Positions 15,365 to 23,435 of a DNA stretch of 27,795 nucleotides are shown here, piece by piece. This stretch comes from JBCCEJ01 sp039030335 (lineage in GTDB: Bacteria > Pseudomonadota > Gammaproteobacteria > HK1). The notes beneath the pieces are model-generated. The model was not told the origin of the DNA and did no database searches. It was given only the letters and a program-made list of their open reading frames with translations. The stretch spans positions 1 through 27,795 of the forward strand of contig JBCCEJ010000077.1 in the NCBI GenBank assembly GCA_039030335.1. The letters are read 5' to 3'. Within the stretch, counting starts at the first letter, position 1. Each line of letters begins with the position of its first letter. A program made the translations under genes and the position numbers.

Positions 15365-17530
15365 TCAAGGGCCGGCCTGATTCAAAGCAGCTTTTTCGTA
15401 GACCGAAAAACCGGCAAGGCCGCGGGCCGCGTCAACGAGCTCGTTATATACCGGCAGGCCCGCATCCAGCGCACGCGTACGCAAGTCAGCTTTCAGCGCT
15501 TCGATGTCCGGTTCACCGTCGGAGCGCAACACGAGCACCACGTGCGCGTCGCTGACACCGGCGGCACGGTTTTCGAGCGTCGCCGCCATCAGCTGACCGA
15601 GGATGTCGGCGTGCGAGTAACCGAGGATGACCGGCACGTTCATATGAATGACAAACGCGTCAGCAAACGCGTGTTCGAACACGCCGTCCACGATGCGCCG
15701 CGCAACCGCCCCGTTCTCACGCGCCATCGCGTTGGCCGGTGCGTCGATCGGGTTGGCGACGCTCGCCCCTTGCGGCAGATCCAACGCTTCAAGCGCTGCC
15801 TGCGCGGCGTCGGGCAGCGGCGATACGTTGAATTGCTGATGACCGAACGCATCAGCAGCCAGCACGCTCGTGCCGCCGCCGTTGCCGAGCAATACGACCT
15901 CGCGTGTCACCCGACCTTCCCGTGGCGCGAGTTGCTGCATCGCGAGCAGCACATCCAGAAACTCATCGAGGCTGTAGGTGAGCGCCACGCCGCACTGGCG
16001 CGCGAGCGCTGACCACGCGCGCGCATCACCGGCCAGCGCGCCCGTATGTGAGGTCGCGGCACGGCTGCCCTGGCTCGTGATGCCGCCAACCAGGATCGCA
16101 ACCGGCTTGCGGCCGCGATTCGCCCGCAGTGTTTCGAACAGCGTGCGCCCGCGCCGTGCGTCTTCGATGTAGAAACCGAGCACGCGGGTCCCGTCGTCGT
16201 CCATCAGCGCGTGCGAGAGTTCGGCCGGTCCGACGTCTGCGCAGTTGCCAACCGTGACGAGCGATCGAAACTTGAGCCCCCGCTGGGCGCCGCGCCGCAG
16301 GATGTCGCTCGAGAGCCCGCCGCTTTGTGCAACGATCGACACGGTGCCGGGCGTTGGATCGACACCAGACATGTAAGTCAGTTTGCCGAGCGGCGAATGC
16401 GTGCCCATGCAGTTGGGACCAAGCACGCGGACCCGGCCGCGCCAGGCGGCGTCGAGCAGTTCGGTCTCCAGTGCACGGCTGCTGCCCGCTTCACCAAAGC
16501 CGCCGGACATCACCTGCGCAAACGCGACCTGCCCCTGCGCCGTCTCCAACAACGCCGGGCAGCGCGCCGCCGCGACGGAAACGTACGCATAGTCGACCGG
16601 CTCCGGCAACGCGGCGAAATCCGGGAACGCGGGCAAGCCGTCAACTTCCGTGGCGCTCGGGTGGATGGCGTACATCGGGCCGTCGTAGCCGTACGCGCGG
16701 AGATTGCGGATGAACTGATTGGCCTGCGCCGGGCGCGTCGCCGACGCCCCGGCGATGGCGACGGCGCGTGGTTTCAGCAAGGCATCGAGCGTCGTCACGG
16801 GCGCTGACGCGCGCTCCGCCGCCGGCGCTTCCAGCCGTATCAGCGCGTCCACGGCGCACGCGCCCTCGGTCGAAACGATAACCGGATTGATATCGAGCTC
16901 GGCGATCTTGTCGGCATGGCGCACCAGCAAACCATCGTCACCGCCAACGGCGAGCATCAGGTCGACCAGCGCACCCCGCGCGAGCGGTGCGCCGCCGCGT
17001 ACGCCAGCCAGCAGGGGCGCGGTCGTCAGCGTGTCCAACATCGCTTCGCAATCGCCGCGCGACACCGGACAGATGCCGAGCGCCACGTCGTCGAACACCT
17101 CCACCAGCGTGCCGCCGAGCCCGACCAGCAGCATCGGCCCGAACCGTGGGTGCCTGACGCCGCCCACCACCATCTCGTGACCAGAAGGCGCCATCTCTTC
17201 GAGCAACCACGCCGTGCGTCCGGGAACGTCCGCACTGGCGCGCATGGCATCGGCTACTGCCTGACGATCGATGAGGTTGAGGTGCACGCCGCCAACGTCG
17301 CTCTTGTGCGCCAGATCGTCGGCCATGACTTTCAGCACCAACGGCGGCGACAACGCTGCAAGGGCTGCGTCCAGCTCGTCTTCGTCAACGAACGTCATGC
17401 CACGCGGAACCGGCACGCCATGTTCCGCCAGCAGACGCTTGGCGTGCGTCTCGTCGAGTAACCGCTCACCGGCTGCGAGGCGTGCTGCGAGGTCTATTCG
17501 CAAAACCGCCGTGTTCGAGTGAGAGACCAT
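15365..17530 (-). CDS. NDP-forming acyl-CoA ligase (acetate-CoA ligase family), ATP-grasp domain first
   Basis: The 721-residue protein is a fused acyl-CoA synthetase of the NDP-forming type, which links acid, CoA and ATP to acyl-CoA through a phosphohistidine. The N-terminal part (about 22-235) is the ATP-grasp half: VLKVMADDLAHKSDVGGVHL (65-84), LLEEMAPSGHEMVVG, VGLGGTLVEVFDD and AELDINPVIV. Next come the CoA-binding Rossmann domain (about 248-375, with VAIAGAS and VLGPNCMG) and the ligase domains, in which His495 of TSHTGALAGD is the phosphohistidine. The order is therefore beta-like half before alpha-like half, unlike Pat/YfiQ-type proteins that begin with the CoA-binding domain. It starts 33 bp after the carboxyltransferase stop and is followed by an SDR 18 bp on. 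It probably activates an acid made nearby; the acid is unknown. Confidence 0.92.
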   Translation of the reverse strand: MVSHSNTAVLRIDLAARLAAGERLLDETHAKRLLAEHGVPVPRGMTFVDEDELDAALAALSPPLVLKVMADDLAHKSDVGGVHLNLIDRQAVADAMRASADVPGRTAWLLEEMAPSGHEMVVGGVRHPRFGPMLLVGLGGTLVEVFDDVALGICPVSRGDCEAMLDTLTTAPLLAGVRGGAPLARGALVDLMLAVGGDDGLLVRHADKIAELDINPVIVSTEGACAVDALIRLEAPAAERASAPVTTLDALLKPRAVAIAGASATRPAQANQFIRNLRAYGYDGPMYAIHPSATEVDGLPAFPDFAALPEPVDYAYVSVAAARCPALLETAQGQVAFAQVMSGGFGEAGSSRALETELLDAAWRGRVRVLGPNCMGTHSPLGKLTYMSGVDPTPGTVSIVAQSGGLSSDILRRGAQRGLKFRSLVTVGNCADVGPAELSHALMDDDGTRVLGFYIEDARRGRTLFETLRANRGRKPVAILVGGITSQGSRAATSHTGALAGDARAWSALARQCGVALTYSLDEFLDVLLAMQQLAPREGRVTREVVLLGNGGGTSVLAADAFGHQQFNVSPLPDAAQAALEALDLPQGASVANPIDAPANAMARENGAVARRIVDGVFEHAFADAFVIHMNVPVILGYSHADILGQLMAATLENRAAGVSDAHVVLVLRSDGEPDIEALKADLRTRALDAGLPVYNELVDAARGLAGFSVYEKAALNQAGP

Positions 17531-17563
17531 CAGATTCGGCGCCCGGACTGCTGCGTCACGAAC

Positions 17564-19099
17564 TCAATAACTCGTTGGCCAGTTGCTCAGATAGTGCTCG
17601 CCCACGCCGCCGGTTCGCTGGTCGAAATGCACATCGAGCGCATCGATGATGAAGCGGCGCGTTTCGCGCGGGTCGATCACACACTGCACTTCGTAGAGCC
17701 CGGCGATCGAGTAGGCCGATGAGTCGCGCGCGATCTCCGCGACCAGTTCCTTGAAGCGCTCCGGGTCGTCTTCCGGGCGCACGCCGTGCAACACATTGAC
17801 GCCGGTTGCCGGGTCCATGAAGCCGTAGTCAGCCGTTGGCCAGGCGGCCACCTCATCGCTGTTCCGGCCGCCGCCCATGTTGAGGTAGGCCTGCCCGTAG
17901 TTTTTGCGGAGCGTGATGGAAAGATGCGGCACCGTGACCTGCGAGAGCGCATTCATCCAGTTCATGATGCGCCCGGGTGCCCAGCGCTTTTCGCCTTCGA
18001 GTCCGATCAGAAAGCCGGGCTGGTCGACCAGCATGACGATCGGGATGTTGAAGCTGTCGCAGAGCACCATGAAGCTCGTCGTCTTGCGGCACGCATCGAC
18101 GTCGATGGCGCCACCCTTGGCGCGCGGGTTACTGGCGATGAAGCCAACGGTGCGCCCGCCAACGCGCGTGAGCGCCGTTACGATCGACTTCCCAAACCGC
18201 GCTTTCAGTTCGAACAGGCTGTCGCGATCGATCAGCACACGGAGAATGTCGCGCACGTCGTAGACCTTGGTCTTCTGCTCCGGCATGACGTCCAGAACCT
18301 TTTCGGCCTGTTCGTCCGAGCCTGCCGGGACGTCCACGACCGGCGGCGCTTCGCCGCTATGCGACGGCAGGTAGCTCAGGAACTGCTTGATGGCTTCGAC
18401 GGCTTCCGCGTCGGTATCCACCGCCAGATCGACGAGGCCGGTGACTTCGGTATGCAACCGCCAGCCGCCGAGCGATTCCGGATCCACCGGCTGACGGATG
18501 GCCACCTCGGTGACGCGCGGGCTCGCAACGGACATCAGCGCCCCTTTGCGCATGACGACGAAGTCCGACATGCACGCATACCAGGTGGACGACCCGTAAC
18601 AGGCGCCGAGATTGGCCGACACCCACGGCGTCTCACGCCAGCGGCGGTACTCGTAGCGGTCCTGACCAAAGCTCGCGCGGCCGGTAGCGCCCATGCGATC
18701 GGGCATGCGAGCACCGGATGACTCGCCGAGGAACACGAGCGGCATGCCGCGGCGCGTCGCGGTTTCCTTGACGTGCCGGATCTTCTTGCCGTTGATGACG
18801 GAAGACGACGCGCCGAGCACCGTGAAGTCGTTGGCGATCACGGCAAGCGGGCGGCCGTCAGCGCGGCCAAAACCCGCGATCTTGCCGTCAGCCGGCGTTT
18901 TGTGCGCAACCTCCGGACGGTTCGACGTCGCGAACAGGCCAGACTCGAACCACGCGCCGTCATCGAGCAGCAGGTCGAGGCGTTCGCGTGCATTGAGCAC
19001 ACCGCTGTCCGCGCGCCGCGCGAGTTTCTCCGGCCCGCCCATACCGAGCGCCTGGGCCTTTTTCTCTACGTGTTCGTCCAGTAAGTCGTCAAATGCCAT
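17564..19099 (-). CDS. Acyl-CoA carboxylase carboxyltransferase (beta) subunit family
   Basis: The 511-residue protein has the two crotonase-fold carboxyltransferase domains of propionyl/methylcrotonyl-CoA carboxylase beta subunits, which transfer CO2 between biotin and an acyl-CoA. Family marks are LNARERLDLLLDDGAW (35-50), the ESSGARMPD loop (126-134), VVMRKGALMSVASP (181-194), NPRAKGGAID (324-333) and DQPGFLIG (359-366). The second oxyanion segment, normally GG-IIRHG, reads RWAPGRIMNW (372-381), so it is not a standard PCC or MCC beta chain. The next segment, YGQAYLNMGGGRNSDEVAAW, is intact. ATG 19099 fits the family N-terminus; an in-frame start 60 codons upstream adds unrelated residues. 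No biotin carboxylase or biotin carrier gene is in the window. It is first in the operon with the acyl-CoA ligase and SDR, and divergent from hyuA. Confidence 0.9.
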   Translation of the reverse strand: MAFDDLLDEHVEKKAQALGMGGPEKLARRADSGVLNARERLDLLLDDGAWFESGLFATSNRPEVAHKTPADGKIAGFGRADGRPLAVIANDFTVLGASSSVINGKKIRHVKETATRRGMPLVFLGESSGARMPDRMGATGRASFGQDRYEYRRWRETPWVSANLGACYGSSTWYACMSDFVVMRKGALMSVASPRVTEVAIRQPVDPESLGGWRLHTEVTGLVDLAVDTDAEAVEAIKQFLSYLPSHSGEAPPVVDVPAGSDEQAEKVLDVMPEQKTKVYDVRDILRVLIDRDSLFELKARFGKSIVTALTRVGGRTVGFIASNPRAKGGAIDVDACRKTTSFMVLCDSFNIPIVMLVDQPGFLIGLEGEKRWAPGRIMNWMNALSQVTVPHLSITLRKNYGQAYLNMGGGRNSDEVAAWPTADYGFMDPATGVNVLHGVRPEDDPERFKELVAEIARDSSAYSIAGLYEVQCVIDPRETRRFIIDALDVHFDQRTGGVGEHYLSNWPTSY

Positions 19100-19172
19100 C
19101 GTCAGATTCCAACACTCGCCCGGGCGCGCGCGAGCCGCCGATCGAGTCGCATACACCCGGCCAGCGCGCGCC

Positions 19173-19200
19173 TTGGTCGTTCTCATAGAACAGGTAAGAT
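19173..19200 (+). promoter_or_regulatory. Candidate sigma-70 promoter for hyuAB with a dyad in its spacer
   Basis: TTGGTC (19173-19178) and TAAGAT (19195-19200) are separated by 16 bp, giving a reasonable -35/-10 pair that ends 32 bp before the hyuA GTG. The spacer contains GTTCT-CAT-AGAAC (19179-19191), a perfect 5-bp-arm dyad that would be a classical repressor or activator site. The region also has to hold the promoter of the divergent carboxyltransferase operon, for which I see no clear boxes. Confidence 0.45.
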
Positions 19201-19232
19201 GGGGCAAGACTTTACCAGCGCGAGCGAACCGC

Positions 19233-21314
19233 GTGTCTCTCACTTGCCAGATCGCTGTCGATATCGGCGGCACCTTCACCGACGGCGTGTTACTTCAACA
19301 GCGCGGCGACGGACTCTTCCCCATCGTGGTCGGCAAAGCGCTGACGACCCCCGACGACCCTGGCGACGCGATCGAAACCGTCGTCAAACAGCTGCTCGCG
19401 CAGATCGACGAACCGATTGACGTGCGCCGCGTCGTGCACGGTACGACGTTGGTGGCCAATACGCTGGTGGAACGCCGCGGCGCACGCGCGGCGATGGTGC
19501 TGACGACCGGCACGCTGGACGCCCTCGACATCCGCCGCGAGCTTCGTTACGACATCTACGATCTGCGCGCGACTTACCCGGCCGCGCTGATCCCGCGTGA
19601 AGACCGCTACGTAACGACGGCCCGCCTGGCGCCAAACGGCGACGAGTGGGCACCGCTAGACCCGGATGAACTCGCGCAGATCGTCGAAGCGATAAAGGCC
19701 GGCAACTACGACGCGGTGGCCGTCTGTCTGCTGCACGCGCCGGTCGACGACCGCCACGAGCGCGCCGTCGCGACCGCCCTTCGCGAAGCGCTGGCACCGT
19801 TGCCGGTATCGGTATCCGCCGAGATCGCACGCGAGATCGGCGAATACGAACGCATGTCGACCGCGGCCGCCAACGCGTACGTACAGCCGGTCGTCATGCA
19901 ATATCTGGCGACGCTCGAGGAACGGCTCACCCGGCTGAACGCCGGCGGCACGCTCGACATCATGCTGTCTAACGGTGCGTTCACGCGCGCCGCGCAGGCG
20001 GCCGCGGCGCCCATCCGGATCCTCGAATCCGGCCCGGCGGGCGGTGTGCAAAGTGCAGTCAACTGCGGCCTCGAAGCGGGCATCAACCGCGTGCTGGCAT
20101 TCGACATGGGCGGCACGACCGCCAAAGCCTGTGTGGCCGTCGACGGCGCGCCCGAGATCACGCACGTGTTCGAGTTCGGCCGGGTGCAGCGCTTCAAACT
20201 GGGTAGCGGCCTGCCGGCGGTAACGCCCAGCATGGACTTGATCGAAATCGGCGCCGGGGGCGGCAGCCTCGCGAACATCAACGCGCTCGGGTTGATGCAG
20301 GTGGGGCCGCAAAGCGCCGGCTCGGTGCCGGGGCCAGCCTGTTACGGGCTCGGCGGCGAGCAGGCCACGGTCACGGATGCCGACCTGGTGCTCGGCTATC
20401 TGGATGCGGAAACTTTCCTCGGCGGCACGATGCACCTCGACACCGAGAAGGCGAGAGCAGCGCTTGGCAAGGCCGGTGCGCTGCTCGGGCTCGATGTAGA
20501 CGCCACCGCCTGGGGGATCCACGACATCGTCAACGAGAACATGGCGAGTGCCGCGCGCACACACATCGCGGAGAAAGGCCTGGACGCGCGCGACTTCACG
20601 CTGGTCGCAACCGGCGGCGCCGGTCCGGTACACGCCGTGGACGTTGCCCGCCGGCTCCGTATCCGCAAAATCCTCTGCCCCATCGCGTCCGGCGTCGGTT
20701 CGTGTCTCGGTTTCCTGTCGGCACCCGCCCGCGCAGACCGTTCCTGGTCGAAGGTCGAACCGCTGCACACCATGGATCTGGCCGACTTCGGTAAACGTAT
20801 CGAGGCGGCTGCCGCCAGTGCACGCGCAGACCTCACCGACTGCGGCCTCGCCGAGGACGACATCCGCTGGCGCCTCACCGCCGAAGTCCGCTACGGCGGC
20901 CAGGGCAACACCGTCGCCGCAACCGTCAGCGAGTCAGCACCGGGCACCGTCGATCCGGCTGCGGTACTGGCCGCCTTCGAGGCGGAGTATCTGCGCCTCT
21001 ACCGCAAGCTCATCGAAGGCGGCGTACCGGAAGTCGTGACGTGGCGCCTTTCGGGTGCGTCTGATGCGAACGTCATGCGATTCGAACTGGCGAACGCGGC
21101 GCCTGACGCGCGCCCCGTTGAACGCGAGATTTACCTGCCGGCGACGAGGTCTCGTGCGCCTGTACCGGTGTATCAGCGTTACGCGCTGAAGCCCGGGACC
21201 GAGGTCGCCGCGCCGGCGGTGCTGGTCGAGCCGGAATCGACGCTGGTGGTCGCCTACCCGGGCACCGTCACGGTGCTCGATAGCGGTACCGTTCAAGTGG
21301 ATCTGGAAGGCTGA
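19233..21314 (+). CDS. hyuA: Hydantoinase/oxoprolinase family, A subunit
   Basis: The 693-residue protein is the ATP-binding HyuA-type subunit of the ATP-dependent hydantoinase/5-oxoprolinase/acetone-carboxylase family. It shows the actin-like nucleotide site: DIGGTFTD (10-17), VVHGTTLVANTL (67-78), ESGPAGGVQSA (265-275), FDMGGTTAK (290-298), and GGAGPVHA (461-468). The family phosphorylates a carbonyl or lactam oxygen to drive ring opening or carboxylation together with HyuB. GTG 19233 is the only start giving the expected N-terminus, since no in-frame ATG occurs until well past the DIGGTFTD motif; the ribosome site is weak. It is followed 14 bp later by hyuB. Possible substrates include hydantoins, oxoproline, lactams such as caprolactam, or ketones. 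With amide hydrolases nearby, a cyclic amide is my preferred guess. Confidence 0.93.
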   Translation: MSLTCQIAVDIGGTFTDGVLLQQRGDGLFPIVVGKALTTPDDPGDAIETVVKQLLAQIDEPIDVRRVVHGTTLVANTLVERRGARAAMVLTTGTLDALDIRRELRYDIYDLRATYPAALIPREDRYVTTARLAPNGDEWAPLDPDELAQIVEAIKAGNYDAVAVCLLHAPVDDRHERAVATALREALAPLPVSVSAEIAREIGEYERMSTAAANAYVQPVVMQYLATLEERLTRLNAGGTLDIMLSNGAFTRAAQAAAAPIRILESGPAGGVQSAVNCGLEAGINRVLAFDMGGTTAKACVAVDGAPEITHVFEFGRVQRFKLGSGLPAVTPSMDLIEIGAGGGSLANINALGLMQVGPQSAGSVPGPACYGLGGEQATVTDADLVLGYLDAETFLGGTMHLDTEKARAALGKAGALLGLDVDATAWGIHDIVNENMASAARTHIAEKGLDARDFTLVATGGAGPVHAVDVARRLRIRKILCPIASGVGSCLGFLSAPARADRSWSKVEPLHTMDLADFGKRIEAAAASARADLTDCGLAEDDIRWRLTAEVRYGGQGNTVAATVSESAPGTVDPAAVLAAFEAEYLRLYRKLIEGGVPEVVTWRLSGASDANVMRFELANAAPDARPVEREIYLPATRSRAPVPVYQRYALKPGTEVAAPAVLVEPESTLVVAYPGTVTVLDSGTVQVDLEG

Positions 21315-21315
21315 C

Positions 21316-21321
21316 GGAGGG
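21316..21321 (+). promoter_or_regulatory. Ribosome binding site deciding the hyuB start
   Basis: GGAGGG follows the hyuA stop directly. It is 7 bp from GTG 21329 but only 1 bp from the in-frame TTG 21323, so GTG 21329 is the better start. Confidence 0.75.
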
Positions 21322-21328
21322 TTTGAAG

Positions 21329-22900
21329 GTGAGAGATTCCAATGCGGGCCCGGCCATCGACCCCGTTACACTCGAAATTCTGTGGACGCGCATGATAAGC
21401 GTCGTCGACGAAGCGGCCGCCACGTTTGTGCGCACCTCCTTTTCAACGCTCGTACGCGATGCCAATGACTTTGCCGTTGTACTGACGGACAAACATGGCC
21501 GCAGCATCGCGCAGTCGTCGCGCTCCATTCCGTCGTTCATCTCGACGATGCCGCTCACGATCACCGAGTTCATCAAAGAGTTCGGCACCGGGAGCATGGG
21601 CGATGACGACGCCTATCTCACCAACGATCCGTGGCTTGGCACCGGACACCTGAACGACGCCAGCATGGCGATGCCGATCCTTCGAAACGGCGAACTCATC
21701 GGTTTCGCCGGCGTCGTCAGTCACTTGCCTGACGTCGGCGGGCGCCTGCGCAACCCCGCGAACAAGGAGATCTACGAAGAAGGCATTCGCATTCCGCCGA
21801 TGCGCTTTTTGAAAGGCGGTGAGCCGGACGAATCGATCGTTCGAATGATCCGCGCGAACGTGCGCGTACCGGATGAAACACTCGGCGATATCTGGGCGCA
21901 GGTCAGCTGCTGCCGGGTTCTCGCGGCGGAACTCAACACGCTGCTCGACGAGACCGGTGTCGACATCAACGTGTTCGCAGAAGAAGTGATCGGGCGGACC
22001 GAGCGGGCCATGCGCGATGCGATTCGCGCACTGCCGGACGGCAGCTATCAGTACGTGGTCGAAAACGACGGACCGGGCGACTTCCCGGGCGGCGTCGTGC
22101 GAATCGACTGCACCGTGACGATCGACGGCGACGAGCTGCACGTGGACTACGAAGGTTCGAGCCCGCAGGTCGACGTGGCCGTCAACGTCGTGCCGACCTA
22201 TACGTTTGCCTACACGGCCTACGCGCTGAAAACGGTGCTGGCCCCGTGGATCCCGAACGCCCAGGGGAGCTTCATTCCGATCACCGTGACGGCACCGGAA
22301 GGATCGCTACTGAATCCGACGTTCCCGGCGCCCACCGGTTCGCGCGCGATGATGGGCCACCTGTTGCCGCCGGCCGTGTATGGTGCGCTCGCCGAAGTCA
22401 TGCCAGACGACGTGCAGGCCTCGCCCGGCTCCCCGCTTTGCGCCGTGCAGCTCGCGAGCCGCGGCAGCGAAGATCGGTTCGTCGTCAACGCGTTCATCGC
22501 TGCCGGGCAAGGCGCCAGCGCGTCGCAGGACGGGCCGTCGGCCGTCAGCTTCCCGAGCAACCTGTCGAACGCGCCCATCGAAGTCATCGAAAATCTCGGG
22601 CCGGTGGAAGTGCTGGACCGCTCGATCCGGCGCGGTTCCGGCGGCGACGGCGCACGCCGCGGCGGCGATGGCATCGCGTTTCGCTTTCGCCTGCGCGGGC
22701 GCGGTCAGGCGACTGGCGCATTTCTGGTGAGCCGCGTACGCCATCCCGCGGCGGGGCTCCGCGGCGGCGAGCCGGGCGCGCATGGGCGCCTGGAGATCAA
22801 TGGTGAGGCGGCGGATACCGCCGGGCACTACGCACTTAGCCCAGGCGACGAAGTGTTGCTGGAGACCGGCGGCGGCGGCGGATTCGGTAAGCCGCAATAG
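21329..22900 (+). CDS. hyuB: Hydantoinase/oxoprolinase family, B subunit
   Basis: The 523-residue protein is the HyuB-type partner of the preceding gene. It contains the early strand DPVTLEILWTRM (11-22), the metal-site motif NDPWLGTGHLND (99-110, with His107 and Asp110), SHLPDVGG (131-138, with His132 and Asp135), a glycine-rich central section ending in SFPSNLSNAPIEVIE, and the C-terminal RRGSGGDGARRGGDG and TGGGGGFGKP loops seen in this family. Length is typical of stand-alone HyuB proteins. It starts at GTG 21329 behind a strong GGAGGG, 14 bp after hyuA, so the two form one complex-encoding operon. No third, acetone-carboxylase-gamma-like gene follows, which favours ATP-dependent ring hydrolysis over ketone carboxylation. 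The gene converges on the VOC gene 84 bp away. Confidence 0.93.
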   Translation: MRDSNAGPAIDPVTLEILWTRMISVVDEAAATFVRTSFSTLVRDANDFAVVLTDKHGRSIAQSSRSIPSFISTMPLTITEFIKEFGTGSMGDDDAYLTNDPWLGTGHLNDASMAMPILRNGELIGFAGVVSHLPDVGGRLRNPANKEIYEEGIRIPPMRFLKGGEPDESIVRMIRANVRVPDETLGDIWAQVSCCRVLAAELNTLLDETGVDINVFAEEVIGRTERAMRDAIRALPDGSYQYVVENDGPGDFPGGVVRIDCTVTIDGDELHVDYEGSSPQVDVAVNVVPTYTFAYTAYALKTVLAPWIPNAQGSFIPITVTAPEGSLLNPTFPAPTGSRAMMGHLLPPAVYGALAEVMPDDVQASPGSPLCAVQLASRGSEDRFVVNAFIAAGQGASASQDGPSAVSFPSNLSNAPIEVIENLGPVEVLDRSIRRGSGGDGARRGGDGIAFRFRLRGRGQATGAFLVSRVRHPAAGLRGGEPGAHGRLEINGEAADTAGHYALSPGDEVLLETGGGGGFGKPQ

Positions 22901-22984
22901 CGGGTTATGCAGGCGGCCGCAGGAAAAGTAGCGGCGGCGCAGTCCGGATCGATGCACCGCCCCGCGCCGCGGGGGCCGCAACGC

Positions 22985-23335
22985 TCATGCGTGCTGCAGC
23001 ACGTTGACGAGCTTGCCGAACGGATCGCGCACAAAAAAGCGGCGCACCCCCCACGGTTCCAGTACGGGCCCGTATTCGAGCGCCACACCGGCCGCCTCGA
23101 CGCGCGCGAGCGCGGTGTCGAGATCGTCGACTTCGATCGAGATATCCGGCACCCGCGTGCCTGAACCGCCTTCCGACGCGACATTCATCTGCACGCGCAT
23201 CTCGGCATCAGCGCCGTAGGTGCGAATCCAGCCGAAATCCATCAACACTTCGAGCCCGAAGATGTCTTCATAAAAGCTCGCGGCCTCAGCCGGCTCGGAA
23301 GCTTCGATGTCGATGGTGATGCGTCGAACCTGCAT
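22985..23335 (-). CDS. VOC superfamily (glyoxalase/bleomycin-resistance-like) protein
   Basis: The 116-residue protein has the paired beta-alpha-beta-beta-beta modules of the vicinal oxygen chelate fold: ITIDIEASEPAEAASFYEDI at the start, ISIEVDDLDTALARVEAAGV in the middle, and VRRFFVRDPFGKLVNVLQH at the end. The usual metal-binding residues are not evident: the first-strand His position is Thr7 or Ile8, the second module has Asp64/Ile65, and the final Glu position is Asn111. It may therefore be a metal-free binding protein rather than a glyoxalase or dioxygenase. ATG 23335 has GAGG about 10 bp upstream. It lies 100 bp downstream of the thiolase gene but beyond an intrinsic terminator, so it probably has its own promoter or depends on read-through. 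Function unknown. Confidence 0.85.
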   Translation of the reverse strand: MQVRRITIDIEASEPAEAASFYEDIFGLEVLMDFGWIRTYGADAEMRVQMNVASEGGSGTRVPDISIEVDDLDTALARVEAAGVALEYGPVLEPWGVRRFFVRDPFGKLVNVLQHA

Positions 23336-23384
23336 GCGGGCAACCCCTCGTGCCGATCGCCCGATGCGTCAGCGCTTCGGAACA

Positions 23385-23412
23385 CAAAAAGGGGTCCGAA
23401 GACCCCTTTTTG
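23385..23412 (-). terminator. Intrinsic terminator with UUCG tetraloop, after thiolase
   Basis: The sequence is a perfect 12-bp inverted repeat around a 4-base loop. In the minus-strand RNA it reads GGGGUC-UUCG-GACCCC followed by UUUUU, a very stable C(UUCG)G-capped hairpin with a U-tract, 24 bases after the thiolase stop. The opposite strand has the loop CGAA and also ends in T5, so it could act in both directions. Confidence 0.92.
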
Positions 23413-23435
23413 AGAGACTTTGTAGCGATGGAGAC

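Noticed and set aside
18693..19232. Upstream extension of the hyuA frame
   Set aside because: It runs antisense through the carboxyltransferase gene; HyuA proteins begin a few residues before DIGGTFTD, matching GTG 19233.
19100..19279. 60-residue N-terminal extension of the carboxyltransferase
   Set aside because: The extension has no family similarity and would cover the hyuA start region. ATG 19099 gives the normal N-terminus.
19656..20768. Open frame of 370 codons on the minus strand inside hyuA
   Set aside because: It lies wholly antisense to a gene with all its family motifs and is explained by codon bias of hyuA.
22960..22974. CCCCGCG-C-CGCGGGG inverted repeat between hyuB and the VOC gene as a terminator
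   Set aside because: The one-base centre cannot form a hairpin without losing pairs, and there is no T-tract. It is likely a GC-composition effect.
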